Part shown: positions 28,316 to 36,942 of the stretch, in pieces
How the letters are laid out: every line of letters starts with the position of its first letter
Position numbering within the stretch: position 1 is the first letter of the stretch
Assembly: GCA_024697065.1 (NCBI GenBank)
Contig: JAILGE010000009.1
Coordinates: 1 to 64,000, forward strand
Length of the DNA stretch: 64,000 nt
Source of the DNA: Lachnospiraceae bacterium
GTDB lineage: Bacteria > Bacillota > Clostridia > Lachnospirales > Lachnospiraceae
Direction of reading: 5' to 3'
The notes under the pieces: model-generated
Database searches by the model: none
The model's input: only the letters and a program-made list of their open reading frames with translations
Told to the model about the DNA's origin: nothing
Program-made: the position numbers and the translations under genes

Positions 28316-28365
28316 CTGAATTACTTTCGGGTGTTATGCCCGGCATTCTGTTTTTCGGTTAATAT

Positions 28366-29769
28366 CTATTCATTCTTATCGTCGTCAGCTTTGCTTTCGA
28401 ACCCCTCCGTTGCTTCCTTGGAGAAGAGCACTCTGACCGTCATGAGCATCAGCCTCAGATCGAGCAAGACACTGTAATTCTCAATATACATGAGATCCAG
28501 TTTGAGCTTATCTAAAGGTGACGTATCATACTTTCCATATACCTGTGCATATCCCGTCAGTCCGCCGCGCACCTTGAGTCTCATGGCAAATTCAGGGATC
28601 TGCTCCGTATATTCCTTCACATTCTCCACTCTCTCCGGTCTGGGGCCAACAATACTCATATCGCCCTTAATGATATTAAGCAGCTGCGGGAGTTCATCCA
28701 GCCTGCAGGCTCTTATGTATTTACCAACCTTAGTGATCCTTGGATCCTCGTCCTCAGCGGGATGAGGCGTATGGTCCTTCTCCGCATCAACTATCATACT
28801 TCTGAACTTAAGTATGTCGAATTCCCTGCCGTCCATTGTGACACGCTTTTGCTTGAAGAACACCGGACCTCCGTCGCAAAGCTTTACAGCCAGTGCAGTG
28901 AGCATAAATACAGGTGATAATACTATAAGAGCTAACAGCGACAGCACCAGATCCATGCTCCTCTTGGCTATCCTGTTGCCCAGAGTCATGCTGATACCGT
29001 TTACCATGATGAGCGGTGTATCGAAGAGATTGATTGCCTCTCCGCCGCTCTCTATGACATCCGAGATCTTGGGTGTCAGATAGATCCTGATCTCTTTCTC
29101 ATAGCAGTATTTCAATATATCATTACGCTGTTCGGCGGGAATATCACTTACGATCACTCCGTCAAATTCATCGATACGGCTGATTATGGTTTCAAGAGGC
29201 TCTGTATATGACATCATCTCGGATACATGATACCTGTCGCCTCTGCCATCCATCTTAGTCTTAAGCACCTCGCCGTTCTCATTGCCGTAGATCATCAGCA
29301 TGTTGTAAGGCCGTCGAGTCATATGATAAATAAACGTACACACAAATACGTAAACGCATGCCACTACCATATCCACTGCCGTAAGTACCAGCATACCGGT
29401 AGTAGATAACATCCTGTTATCCATAAGACAAAGCTGTAAGTAGGTGATGATATTACAGATTATCAGTGATACCGATTGGGATATCACGACTTCCGACATC
29501 TTGAGATATCCGAATCTGAATCCCTCATTACCGTTGATGATTCCTGCTGCCAATATGCCATATACCAACATCAGGACGTACTTTCCTCGTCCCTCAAAAG
29601 GCCTGGATGACTCCGGCTTGTAGAAATACACCCAGACATAATAATATATCAGACACAGAAAAACCACTTCGGCAAGCTCAGTAATTCTCCGCTTTATCAG
29701 TCGTACGTCGTTATATCTGCGGGGATTCTCCCTCATTGCACTGTTTTGTTTTCTGTTTTCTTTTTCCAT
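28366..29769 (-). CDS. Polyprenyl-phosphate sugar phosphotransferase (WbaP/ExoY-like)
   Basis: 467 residues: an N-terminal block of four or five helices, a middle Rossmann-like region (about 140-250), and the C-terminal Bac_transf domain. The last contains [53 protein letters not shown], and [28 protein letters not shown] with the catalytic D-E pair. It starts glycan synthesis by moving a sugar-1-phosphate to undecaprenyl phosphate. As it is the first glycan gene in the direction of transcription, it is the probable initiating enzyme of the locus. Confidence 0.92.
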   Translation of the reverse strand: MEKENRKQNSAMRENPRRYNDVRLIKRRITELAEVVFLCLIYYYVWVYFYKPESSRPFEGRGKYVLMLVYGILAAGIINGNEGFRFGYLKMSEVVISQSVSLIICNIITYLQLCLMDNRMLSTTGMLVLTAVDMVVACVYVFVCTFIYHMTRRPYNMLMIYGNENGEVLKTKMDGRGDRYHVSEMMSYTEPLETIISRIDEFDGVIVSDIPAEQRNDILKYCYEKEIRIYLTPKISDVIESGGEAINLFDTPLIMVNGISMTLGNRIAKRSMDLVLSLLALIVLSPVFMLTALAVKLCDGGPVFFKQKRVTMDGREFDILKFRSMIVDAEKDHTPHPAEDEDPRITKVGKYIRACRLDELPQLLNIIKGDMSIVGPRPERVENVKEYTEQIPEFAMRLKVRGGLTGYAQVYGKYDTSPLDKLKLDLMYIENYSVLLDLRLMLMTVRVLFSKEATEGFESKADDDKNE

Positions 29770-29788
29770 CTTTCCTTACTGTTCCCGT

Positions 29789-30589
29789 TCAGGAATCCCC
29801 ACCAAATGTCACCTTTCCGTAGTACTCGAGTATGCATTCTCTCATGAGCACCAAAGCGGCCGTAACCGTCTTCTCCCTTATCTGCGCACGATTCCCGTCG
29901 AAGTGATACTCTCTCGTGGTTATCTTACCTGCCACATTCACACCGATATACACGAGTCCCACCGGCTTTCCCTCCGACTCATCGGGACCGGCATTACCGG
30001 TTACCGCAGCCACAACATCCGCTTTATACAGATTCGCAGAGCCTTTGCTCATCTCTTTGGCAGTCTGTTCGCTCACTGCGCCGTATTTATCTATGGTCTT
30101 GCGGCTGACTCCCGCAAGCTTACGTTTTGCCTTATTGGAATAAGTGATGAACCCGGCCTTATATATATCGGACACTCCCGGAACATTGATGATGCGTCCC
30201 GCCAGCAGCCCTCCCGTAAGGGACTCCACAGTGGATACCGTGAGCTTATTGGCAAGGAGAAGCTCCACCACCACATCCTCCAGAGTCTTCTCTTCATGTG
30301 AAGTGAATACATTTATGCCGAATGCAGCCTTGATCTCCTTCACGGCAGATTTCACCGCTTTCTTCGGCCCTGTGAGGCGGATATGTACCTCGCCGCAGTC
30401 CTCGGATTCGAATTGATGATCCACGCTGTCCTTAAAGCTCATACCGGATACGCCGGTCCTCACCTGAGCTTCCGTCATACCGCAGATCTTTACCACTGAG
30501 ACTGCCGTCTTTTCTTCGACCGGTTCTGCGTTGATCTCTGCGCTCGAAGAATCTTTTAAATCGTCTTTAGATAATTCCTTATCGCTCAT
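29789..30589 (-). CDS. CinA C-terminal-domain protein (PncC-like nicotinamide-nucleotide amidohydrolase)
   Basis: 266 residues. From about residue 105 it is a CinA/PncC domain: LTVSTVESLTGGLLAGRIINVPGVSDIYKAGFITYSN, KYGAVSEQTAKEMSKG and VVAAVTGNAGPDESEGKPVGLVYIGV. The segment before it (about 60-100, VHIRLTGPKKAVKSAVKEIK) resembles the KH-like linker of full-length CinA. The MoaB/MogA-like N-terminal domain is absent, replaced by a short acidic leader. It probably deamidates NMN. It follows pgsA in the order usual for Firmicutes. Confidence 0.85.
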   Translation of the reverse strand: MSDKELSKDDLKDSSSAEINAEPVEEKTAVSVVKICGMTEAQVRTGVSGMSFKDSVDHQFESEDCGEVHIRLTGPKKAVKSAVKEIKAAFGINVFTSHEEKTLEDVVVELLLANKLTVSTVESLTGGLLAGRIINVPGVSDIYKAGFITYSNKAKRKLAGVSRKTIDKYGAVSEQTAKEMSKGSANLYKADVVAAVTGNAGPDESEGKPVGLVYIGVNVAGKITTREYHFDGNRAQIREKTVTAALVLMRECILEYYGKVTFGGDS

Positions 30590-30614
30590 ATCCTGTCACA
30601 CCCGTAATATATGA

Positions 30615-31154
30615 TCAATCTTTGGCTTCCTTCATCACATCTTTATTCTTAACCAGATAGTCTACCAGCGAAATAACCGTCAGTGCCAGTGCTATATACA
30701 TCACTACCTGAGTAGGAATATAGAGTATCTCCAGGTTCACGGTCATCATGATCACCATGATCATCTGGGCAGTGGTCTTGAACTTTCCCCACCAGCCTGC
30801 AGCGATGACGATACCCTGCTCAGCGGCGATTATCCTGAATCCACTTATGATGAACTCTCTCGCCACCACCACTATCACGATCCATGCAGGCATTATCTGC
30901 ATTGCAGCGAAGCATATCATAGCGCTGCATACTAACAGCTTATCCGCAAGAGGATCCATGAACTTGCCGAAATTAGTCACCAGGTTGTATTTTCTGGCTA
31001 TCTTCCCGTCGAAGAGGTCCGTCAGGGAAGCTATTATAAATATAGCAAGGGCGATCCATTTACTCGGTGCCCCTACGATATCCGTCATCACGAAGAAGAC
31101 GTAAAAAGGTATCAATATTACTCTGAATAATGTTAGTTTATTGGGTAGATTCAT
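30615..31154 (-). CDS. pgsA: CDP-diacylglycerol-glycerol-3-phosphate 3-phosphatidyltransferase
   Basis: 179 residues with five or six helices and the CDP-alcohol phosphotransferase signature DLFDGKIARKYNLVTNFGKFMDPLADK (D-G-x2-A-R-x8-G-x3-D-x3-D) near residue 45. It makes phosphatidylglycerol phosphate. The gene order rimO-pgsA-cinA supports the call. Confidence 0.95.
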   Translation of the reverse strand: MNLPNKLTLFRVILIPFYVFFVMTDIVGAPSKWIALAIFIIASLTDLFDGKIARKYNLVTNFGKFMDPLADKLLVCSAMICFAAMQIMPAWIVIVVVAREFIISGFRIIAAEQGIVIAAGWWGKFKTTAQMIMVIMMTVNLEILYIPTQVVMYIALALTVISLVDYLVKNKDVMKEAKD

Positions 31155-31188
31155 AACTCACCTATTATAACATAATCTTATAGCATAT

Positions 31189-32634
31189 TCATTCGACGAT
31201 CTCGCCCGTCAGGTCGTATCCCTTCGCACCGGTGATCCTTATCTTAAGCGCTGCTCCGCTCATGATATCCGCATCCGTATCCACGAATACGTATCCGTCC
31301 ACATCCGGAGCATCCATATAGCTCCTGCAGACGAGCACATTATCCTCGGGGATCCTGCCGCATACCATGCAGTCTATCTCTCTGCCGCACATAGCCTCTG
31401 CCTTCTCGAAGGCTATCTCCTGCTGGATCTCCATTATCTCATCCCGTCTGGCCGTCTTCACATCCTCAGGGATCTGATCAGCCATCCGCTCTGCCGCAGT
31501 GCCTTCCTCAGGCGAGTAGGCAAATACTCCCAGCCTGTCGAAACGCATCTCCTTTACGAAAGCCTTCATCTCCTCGAAGTCCTCTTCCGTCTCTCCCGGG
31601 AATCCGGTGATAAGCGTTGTCCTGAGGGCTATATCCGGAATGCGGGCACGGAGTTTACCGATGATATTCGCCAGATCTGCGTGGGAAGTGCGTCTTCCCA
31701 TCCTCTTTAAGACACTGTCTGCGCTGTGCTGTATCGGCAGATCCAGGTAGTGACAGACCTTCTTATTCACAGCTATCTGCTCTATCAGCTCATCATCTAT
31801 CTCCTCAGGATAACCGTAAAGGATCCTGATCCAGTTGAAGTCGCACTCATTTGAAAGCTTCTCCAAAAGCTCCGGCAGAGCCTTATGCCCGTAAATATCC
31901 GTGCCGTATATGGTAGTCTCCTGGGCTACCAGGATCAGCTCCTTCACACCTCCGTCGGAGAGCTTCTTCGCCTCCGCGATGAGAGTCTCCATTGGAACCG
32001 ACCTGTAAGGTCCTCTGATCTTTGGAATGATGCAGTATGTACAGTTCTTATTACAGCCCTCCGCGATCTTCAGATATGCATAATATCCGCCGGTGGAAAG
32101 TATCCTGGACCTGCCTGACACCAGTCTGTCTAAGGGCTCCAGTTTCTTACAAAATACCTCTCCGCTTACGTTATCCTGCTCACCTGCCGTGCGATCATTC
32201 CCTGTTGTCGCAGGAGAATCCTTACCCATCAGATCACACTTAGTGTCATTCTCATCCGCCTCATACAGCCCGTTAACGGTCTCCACAACCTTGTCAAAGG
32301 CCGTGGTACCAATGATGGCATCCACTTCCGGCAGCTCTTCCCTTATCTCATCTGCATATCTCTGGGCAAGACATCCTGCCGCCACCAGGTATTTCAGTCT
32401 TCCGGATCCGCTCTTTAATTTGCCGCAGTCTATCAGCGTCTGTATGCTCTCTTCCTTGGCATCATTGATGAAGCAGCAGGTATTGACCACCATGACATCA
32501 GCTTCATTCTCATCATCCACCAGCCTGTACCCGGCTTCACTGAGCATCCCAAGCATCATCTCGCTGTCCACAAGATTCTTGTCGCAGCCGAGGGATATGA
32601 GCATTAGATTTTTCTGAATCTTATTATTATCCAT
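31189..32634 (-). CDS. rimO: Ribosomal protein S12 methylthiotransferase
   Basis: 481 residues: an N-terminal UPF0004 domain with cluster cysteines (LISLGCDKNLVDSE, VVNTCCFINDAKEE, VAAGCLAQRY), a radical SAM domain with CNKNCTYCIIPKIRGPYRS, and a C-terminal TRAM domain. It methylthiolates an aspartate of S12. It is longer than the usual 430-450 residues because of a polar insertion of about 35 residues between the first two domains (about 125-165, rich in D, G, N and T). The insertion looks like a flexible linker. Confidence 0.94.
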   Translation of the reverse strand: MDNNKIQKNLMLISLGCDKNLVDSEMMLGMLSEAGYRLVDDENEADVMVVNTCCFINDAKEESIQTLIDCGKLKSGSGRLKYLVAAGCLAQRYADEIREELPEVDAIIGTTAFDKVVETVNGLYEADENDTKCDLMGKDSPATTGNDRTAGEQDNVSGEVFCKKLEPLDRLVSGRSRILSTGGYYAYLKIAEGCNKNCTYCIIPKIRGPYRSVPMETLIAEAKKLSDGGVKELILVAQETTIYGTDIYGHKALPELLEKLSNECDFNWIRILYGYPEEIDDELIEQIAVNKKVCHYLDLPIQHSADSVLKRMGRRTSHADLANIIGKLRARIPDIALRTTLITGFPGETEEDFEEMKAFVKEMRFDRLGVFAYSPEEGTAAERMADQIPEDVKTARRDEIMEIQQEIAFEKAEAMCGREIDCMVCGRIPEDNVLVCRSYMDAPDVDGYVFVDTDADIMSGAALKIRITGAKGYDLTGEIVE

Positions 32635-32728
32635 TCTTCTGATCTGTCACCCTTTGCAAAGCAGTTACTGTTCCATTGTCAGTTATCCTCTGCCCTGCCT
32701 GCAGATTATTCCTATCCTTTATTTTGCG

Positions 32729-32760
32729 AAAAAAAGGGACAGGCTTGCAACCTGACCCCC
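32729..32760 (-). terminator. Rho-independent terminator downstream of rpoZ
   Basis: On the minus strand GGGTCAGG, loop TTGCAAG and CCTGTCCC are followed by seven T residues. One T-T mismatch in the stem. It separates rpoZ from rimO. Confidence 0.8.
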
Positions 32761-32783
32761 TTTTAAACATAGATTATGAACGA

Positions 32784-33122
32784 TCACTCTTCTGAGTTAT
32801 CCTTGGAAATAATGCGCATCTTTCCCTGCTCAAGCTCCTCTACAGCGATGGAAAGGGGCTTTTTGCTGTACTTGCCCTGTCTTGTGGATACAAGGGGCGG
32901 AACATAGCTGCACTTAACCTCGCGGTGTCTTGCAGGCTCAGCTCCGTTCATTCTCTCACGTCTGACAGCATCGGAAGCTGCCTGTACAGCGATGATCTGT
33001 CTGGCACGCTTAGCGGTAGCCATAACGATTGAATAACGGCTGGCAACTACGGGAGCCTCACCGTATTCAACTCCTGAATTAACAACGTCCATAAGGTCTG
33101 TGTAAGACGGATGCAGCATCAT
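32784..33122 (-). CDS. rpoZ: DNA-directed RNA polymerase subunit omega
   Basis: 112 residues. LHPSYTDLMDVVNSG...SRYSIVMATAKRARQIIA is the omega signature (helix with S-RY-LV-A-KRAR-I) and KPLSIAVEELEQGK matches the C-terminal region. It sits directly after gmk, as in most Firmicutes. AGGAGG lies about ten bases before the first of two adjacent ATGs. Confidence 0.92.
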   Translation of the reverse strand: MMLHPSYTDLMDVVNSGVEYGEAPVVASRYSIVMATAKRARQIIAVQAASDAVRRERMNGAEPARHREVKCSYVPPLVSTRQGKYSKKPLSIAVEELEQGKMRIISKDNSEE

Positions 33123-33152
33123 GATATTTTTCCTCCTGATATTATCTCTATG

Positions 33153-33779
33153 TTATTCTGTAGCCATTTTTTCCAGATCGGCTCTTACCTGTGAAATGAA
33201 TTCCTCATTGAGTGCCGGCCTGAAATGCGAAGCTTCTATCATCCCGCGGACATTTGATACACATGTTTCGATATCGTCATTGACCGCGATATAATCGTAA
33301 TCCTCTATCCCCTCGGATTCCTGCGCCGCACGGTCCATCCTTTTCTTGATGACCTCTGCAGTCTCGGTTCCGCGCCCCGTAAGTCTTTCCTTGAGTATCC
33401 GGGCGCTGGGGGGTGTTACAAATATTAGTATGGCATCGGGGTAGAGCGCTTTCACCTTATGCGCTCCCTGGATCTCAATCTCTAAGATGACATCCTTGCC
33501 GCTGCGCATCTGCTCTTCAACATAAGCTCTCGGTGTGCCGTAATAATTTCCTACATACTGCGCATATTCGATAAACCCGTTTTCCTCTATGGTCTTCTCG
33601 AACTGCTCCTTAGTCACGAAGAAGTAGGATTCACCTTCCTTCTCACCCGGACGCGGAGACCTGGTTGTCATTGAAACCGACAGCGCATAATTGTCATACC
33701 GCTTCATCAGTTCCTTAACCAGTGTGCCTTTTCCTGCCCCGGCGAATCCGGAGATAACGACCAAAGCTCCCTGTCGCAT
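33153..33779 (-). CDS. gmk: Guanylate kinase
   Basis: 208 residues. The P-loop GFAGAGKGTLVKEL, SMTTRSPRPGEKEGESYFFVT (GMP-binding), GNYYGTPRAYVEE and the LID region with RLTGRGTETAEVIKKRM are complete. It phosphorylates GMP to GDP. The loop reads GxAGAGKG rather than the commoner GPSGAGK. Confidence 0.95.
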   Translation of the reverse strand: MRQGALVVISGFAGAGKGTLVKELMKRYDNYALSVSMTTRSPRPGEKEGESYFFVTKEQFEKTIEENGFIEYAQYVGNYYGTPRAYVEEQMRSGKDVILEIEIQGAHKVKALYPDAILIFVTPPSARILKERLTGRGTETAEVIKKRMDRAAQESEGIEDYDYIAVNDDIETCVSNVRGMIEASHFRPALNEEFISQVRADLEKMATE

Positions 33780-33791
33780 TTTAAATCCTCT

Positions 33792-34670
33792 TTATTCTAT
33801 ATTCTGAATCTGCTCTCTGATCTTCTCGATCTCGGTCTTTATATTGATAGCCGTATTGGAAAGCTCGAGATCGTTAGCCTTGGAAAGTGTTGTATTTGCT
33901 TCCCTGTTCATCTCCTGTGCCAAGAAGTCCAGCTTCCTTCCCACAGTGCCGCCCTTTACGAGCTCATCCTTCACTGCCTGTATATGGGACTTGAGTCTTA
34001 CTATCTCTTCGTCCACACAGATCTTATCGGCGAAGATCCCCACTTCCGTGAGTATCCTTGCATCATCAATATCTCTGCTGCCGAGAAGCTCTCTTACCTT
34101 ATTCTCAAGCTTCTCCTGATAAGCCTTTACGATCTCCGGAGAACGTGCTTCGATAAGTCCCACCTGTTCCAGCATACCGTCAAGCTTCGCTATCAGATCA
34201 GCCTTCAGATTCTCGCCTTCCTTGATGCGGCTCTCTCTGAACTTCTCAGCCGCTGCTCTCACAGCCTTCTCGAGAGTCTTCCAGATGCTCTCCTCATCGG
34301 CCGGTGCCTCCTCCATGGTAAGCACTTCCGGATAGCGTGAAAGGGTGGAAAGTCTTATATCATCATCAAGAGCGAAGTCTTCCTTCATCTCTTTTAAGTA
34401 CTTTAAGTACTCTGCCGCCACCTGTTTATTGTATCTGACGGTGACATTCTCCTCGCCCAGGTCCTCAAAAGTAATATATACATCAACCTTACCGCGCTCG
34501 ATATACTCCTTGAGCACAGCCCTGACCGGCGCCTCAAACATTCCGAAACTCTTGGGCATCTTGATGGATTCATCCAGATACCTGTGGTTAACGGCTTTGA
34601 TCTCGACACAGATCTTGCGGTTGTCTTCCTCTATTTCAGCGCGGCCGAAGCCGGTCATACTTTTGATCAT
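33792..34670 (-). CDS. yicC: YicC/YloC-family endoribonuclease
   Basis: 292 residues starting MIKSMTGFGRAE, the hallmark N-terminus, followed by EIKAVNHRYLDESIKMP. It ends with the DUF1732 domain: DKICVDEEIVRLKSHI, GRKLDFLAQEMNREANTTLSKAND and IKTEIEKIREQIQNIE. It belongs to a family of RNA-cleaving proteins conserved next to gmk. Promoter region is the inverted-repeat zone upstream. Confidence 0.93.
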   Translation of the reverse strand: MIKSMTGFGRAEIEEDNRKICVEIKAVNHRYLDESIKMPKSFGMFEAPVRAVLKEYIERGKVDVYITFEDLGEENVTVRYNKQVAAEYLKYLKEMKEDFALDDDIRLSTLSRYPEVLTMEEAPADEESIWKTLEKAVRAAAEKFRESRIKEGENLKADLIAKLDGMLEQVGLIEARSPEIVKAYQEKLENKVRELLGSRDIDDARILTEVGIFADKICVDEEIVRLKSHIQAVKDELVKGGTVGRKLDFLAQEMNREANTTLSKANDLELSNTAINIKTEIEKIREQIQNIE

Positions 34671-34811
34671 AAAAACCCCCGGTCAAAACTAAAATCAAGC
34701 AAAGTGTATTATAATGCAATGCGCCTGATGCGTCAATTCTGCAATATAGCACAGGCTTATGTTCTGCCCTGTCACCATGGAGCTCTAAGCAGGCTGCTCA
34801 TCTCCATCCGC

Positions 34812-35047
34812 GCTCCGGCTCCCCGCCCGCTGTGTGATCTTACAGTGTTAAAGTGAGCCGTCGCAGTTCCGGGAAATGCTCTGCTCACAGAAACGTCCTG
34901 CCACGGACGGCAGGACGAGCGAACAACGCTCCACGGAAGGAGCGTGTGAGCGGTTTCGTACACAGCGTATTTCAGCCGGCATTTCCCAAAAAGAACTGCA
35001 GGCGAACGTCACACTGTAAGATCACACAGCGGACAGGAGCCTGAGCA
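34812..35047. repeat. Large imperfect inverted repeat with two inner hairpins
   Basis: Outer arms: 22 bp CCGCTGTGTGATCTTACAGTGT at about 34,827-34,848 is exactly inverted at about 35,011-35,032. Pairing continues inward in broken form to GGGAAATGC/GCATTTCCC and outward to GCTC-GGCTCC. Inside are two perfect hairpins, 34,894-34,917 (9-bp stem, loop ACGGAC) and 34,926-34,945 (7-bp stem, loop ACGGAA). No open frame runs through it. It could be a small non-autonomous mobile element or a structured RNA. It occupies the gap between yicC and tRNA-Pro. Confidence 0.82.
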
Positions 35048-35064
35048 CGCTTGATATAGCATGG

Positions 35065-35097
35065 CAAAAAAATCGCAAGCCCTTTCGAGTTTGCGAT
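35065..35097 (-). terminator. Rho-independent terminator of the tRNA operon
   Basis: On the minus strand ATCGCAA (35,097 downward), a 12-base loop and TTGCGAT are followed by TTTTTT. It begins about 12 bases after the 3' end of tRNA-Pro. Confidence 0.85.
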
Positions 35098-35108
35098 CTT
35101 CACATCAG

Positions 35109-35183
35109 TCGGAGTGACAAGATTCGAACTTGCGGCCTCCGCGTCCCTAACACGGCGCTCTAGCCAAACTGAGCCACACCCCG
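35109..35183 (-). tRNA. tRNA-Pro (anticodon AGG)
   Basis: The cloverleaf folds completely. The acceptor stem is CGGGGTG/CACTCCG with one G-T pair and discriminator A. The D-arm is GCTC/GAGC and the T-arm has the TTCGAAT loop. The anticodon arm is CCGTG-TTAGGGA-CGCGG, giving AGG and G37, as expected for proline. The 3' CCA is not encoded. The A at position 34 is unusual, since most bacterial proline tRNAs carry T, G or C there. Confidence 0.9.
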
Positions 35184-35237
35184 ATATTTGATTATTTGCG
35201 AACCCTGCTTCAAGCCTTCCGTCAGCCGATTCGCTAA

Positions 35238-35310
35238 AGCTGCCGAGCGGAATCGAACCGCCGACCTCCGCATTACCAATGCGACGCTCTACCGACTGAG
35301 CCACGGCAGC
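35238..35310 (-). tRNA. tRNA-Thr (anticodon GGT)
   Basis: The acceptor stem is GCTGCCG/CGGCAGC, the D-arm GCTC/GAGC, the anticodon arm TCGCA-TTGGTAA-TGCGG, and the T-loop TTCGATT. The discriminator is T. CCA is not encoded. It is first in the two-tRNA transcript, 54 bases before tRNA-Pro. Confidence 0.93.
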
Positions 35311-35353
35311 AACTCTGATGAACTGCAGAGTCTAGCAGGCTCACCGAGTTCCT

Positions 35354-35382
35354 ATCTTAGCAAATTAGTTTATTAATGTCAA
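35354..35382 (-). promoter_or_regulatory. Sigma-70/SigA promoter of the tRNA-Thr-tRNA-Pro operon
   Basis: On the minus strand a perfect TTGACA (35,382-35,377) is followed after exactly 17 bases by TAAGAT (35,359-35,354). Transcription would start near 35,347, about 37 bases before the mature tRNA-Thr end. Confidence 0.85.
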
Positions 35383-35458
35383 GCGGATTTTTCATTCCGT
35401 ATAAATGTTTTTCAGAATGTTTTTTCAAAAAGTTTTTTCAGATTATTTCAAAAACACT

Positions 35459-35788
35459 TCATTCCGCGTAAACATACTTGTTTTTGGACTTCTCACCCAG
35501 CATCTTCACTTCATTCTCGGTGAGCTTCAGCTCTTCGAAGACTCTGAGGGCATCCTCCAACTGAGCCGCATTTATGCAGAATATAAGCCGCGTCCGCTCC
35601 CTGAGAAAAAGCTTTGCGAAAAACGATGGCTCCTGCCATCTTAGGAAATAGGATATCCTGGCAAACTGCAACGCCTTCTCGATCTTATGCCTGGTGCCGC
35701 CGATATTTTTCTTCTTGCCTCCTACGACTTCGCACAGGTCTATCTCATTATTCACTTTTACACGTGTAAGCATGTTGTCTAATTTCAT
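35459..35788 (-). CDS. Hypothetical small protein
   Basis: 109 residues, basic and probably soluble. Central segment ALQFARISYFLRWQEPSFFAKLF and helical C-terminus AAQLEDALRVFEELKLTENEVKMLG. I do not recognise a family. The ATG has only a weak GAAGAG upstream. No coupled neighbours. The composition is consistent with a real gene and no overlapping gene competes, but it could be spurious. Confidence 0.45.
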   Translation of the reverse strand: MKLDNMLTRVKVNNEIDLCEVVGGKKKNIGGTRHKIEKALQFARISYFLRWQEPSFFAKLFLRERTRLIFCINAAQLEDALRVFEELKLTENEVKMLGEKSKNKYVYAE

Positions 35789-35920
35789 AAACCCGCTCTT
35801 CCCGTCGTTTGATCCGCTCTACATTATCTTTTATGACTGCCCTGAAGTCCATACCTATGCGTTATCACGCATCAGCCGATACCGCAACTCCGTCAGCATC
35901 GGATACTTTTAGTCGCGACT

Positions 35921-36646
35921 TCAGTCAGCAAGCTTCTTGTTGATCTCTTTGAAATCCTTGAGGGCCTGCTTTCCGATACCGAAGATCTTCTTTAAGTTGA
36001 TGGAATTCACTCCGCCCTGTCTGGGTCTGAAAGTTATGGGCATGTAGCAGACCTTGCATCCCTTTCTTGCAAAGATAACCGATACGATGACATTCGTAAG
36101 AAAATAATCCTTAGGGATTATATTTATATATTTTTCAAGGGTAGTCCTCTTCATGAGACGGAATGGAGTATTGGCATCACGCACGTTTACACCAAAACAG
36201 AGTCTCACTACCAGCTTCAGGACCTTGGTGACAAAGAGTCTGGAGATACCGTCTTCGCGTCCGCGTCTCCAGCCGATGACCATGTCGTATTTTTCTCTTC
36301 TCTTCCAGAAAGCCTCGAATTCGGAAGGAAGTGTCTGTCCGTCGGAATCGGTCTGGAAAATATAATCTGCGCCGTTTTTTATGGCGTAATTATATCCGTA
36401 AAGCACTGTCGCGCCGTGTCCGCCATTCTCCTTGGTAACAGGGAGAAGGAGGGGTCTGGTCTTTGCCAGATTGCAGAGTATCTCGTATGTATTGTCCTTG
36501 CTGCCGTCATTGATGACTACCAGTCTGCTCTTCCCGCCGCCGTTATGCTTTTCGATCACGGGATACCAGTCGATAATGAGCTGCTTGATATTCTCAGACT
36601 CATTATATGCCGGTATTACAATATACAACACATCTTCTTTATTCAT
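35921..36646 (-). CDS. DPM1-like family 2 glycosyltransferase
   Basis: 241 residues without membrane helices. YIVIPAYNESENIKQLI, VVINDGSKDNTYEIL, ENGGHGATVLYGYNYAIKNGADYIFQTDSDGQTLPSEFE (metal-binding DSD) and RDANTPFRLMKRTTL are the polyprenol-phosphate hexosyltransferase motifs. GGAGG stands eight bases before the ATG. It lies apart from the main glycan cluster, and its leader has two inverted repeats. It may serve protein or lipid glycosylation. Confidence 0.88.
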   Translation of the reverse strand: MNKEDVLYIVIPAYNESENIKQLIIDWYPVIEKHNGGGKSRLVVINDGSKDNTYEILCNLAKTRPLLLPVTKENGGHGATVLYGYNYAIKNGADYIFQTDSDGQTLPSEFEAFWKRREKYDMVIGWRRGREDGISRLFVTKVLKLVVRLCFGVNVRDANTPFRLMKRTTLEKYINIIPKDYFLTNVIVSVIFARKGCKVCYMPITFRPRQGGVNSINLKKIFGIGKQALKDFKEINKKLAD

Positions 36647-36663
36647 TTCTTATACCTCCACGA

Positions 36664-36738
36664 AGAGAATTCTCGGATGGAAATTCTCTGAGCCCGGGAA
36701 TTGTGGTACACGCGAAAAGGTTTATTAGCCACAATTCC
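36664..36738. promoter_or_regulatory. Two inverted repeats in the leader of the DPM1-like gene
   Basis: AGAGAATT (36,664-36,671) pairs with AATTCTCT (36,682-36,689), and GGAATTGTGG (36,697-36,706) pairs with CCACAATTCC (36,729-36,738). Neither has a T-run, so regulator binding or leader RNA structure is more likely than termination. The rest of 36,739-36,942 is AT-rich with no gene visible. Confidence 0.45.
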
Positions 36739-36942
36739 GATTTGAAAGAAAAGCTCCTCAGCGTTTCCTTTTAAATACCGTTAAACGGTACACAGGCACT
36801 TTTATAAATTGCTTTTATTTAATCAAACATAAACTATAATACTTTTACTCACCGTGTGCAACTTCAGGTATTATTCCTGCGCGCCCGGCAGCTGTTTTTT
36901 GCAGTTTTTTTAACTGCTTTTCAGCTGTTTTCTATCTGTATT

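Noticed and set aside
34812-35047. Definite assignment as a CsrA-binding RNA
   Set aside because: Only two GGA-loop hairpins are present (known CsrA sponges have many), and the outer palindrome fits a mobile element equally well. Kept as a speculative reading only.
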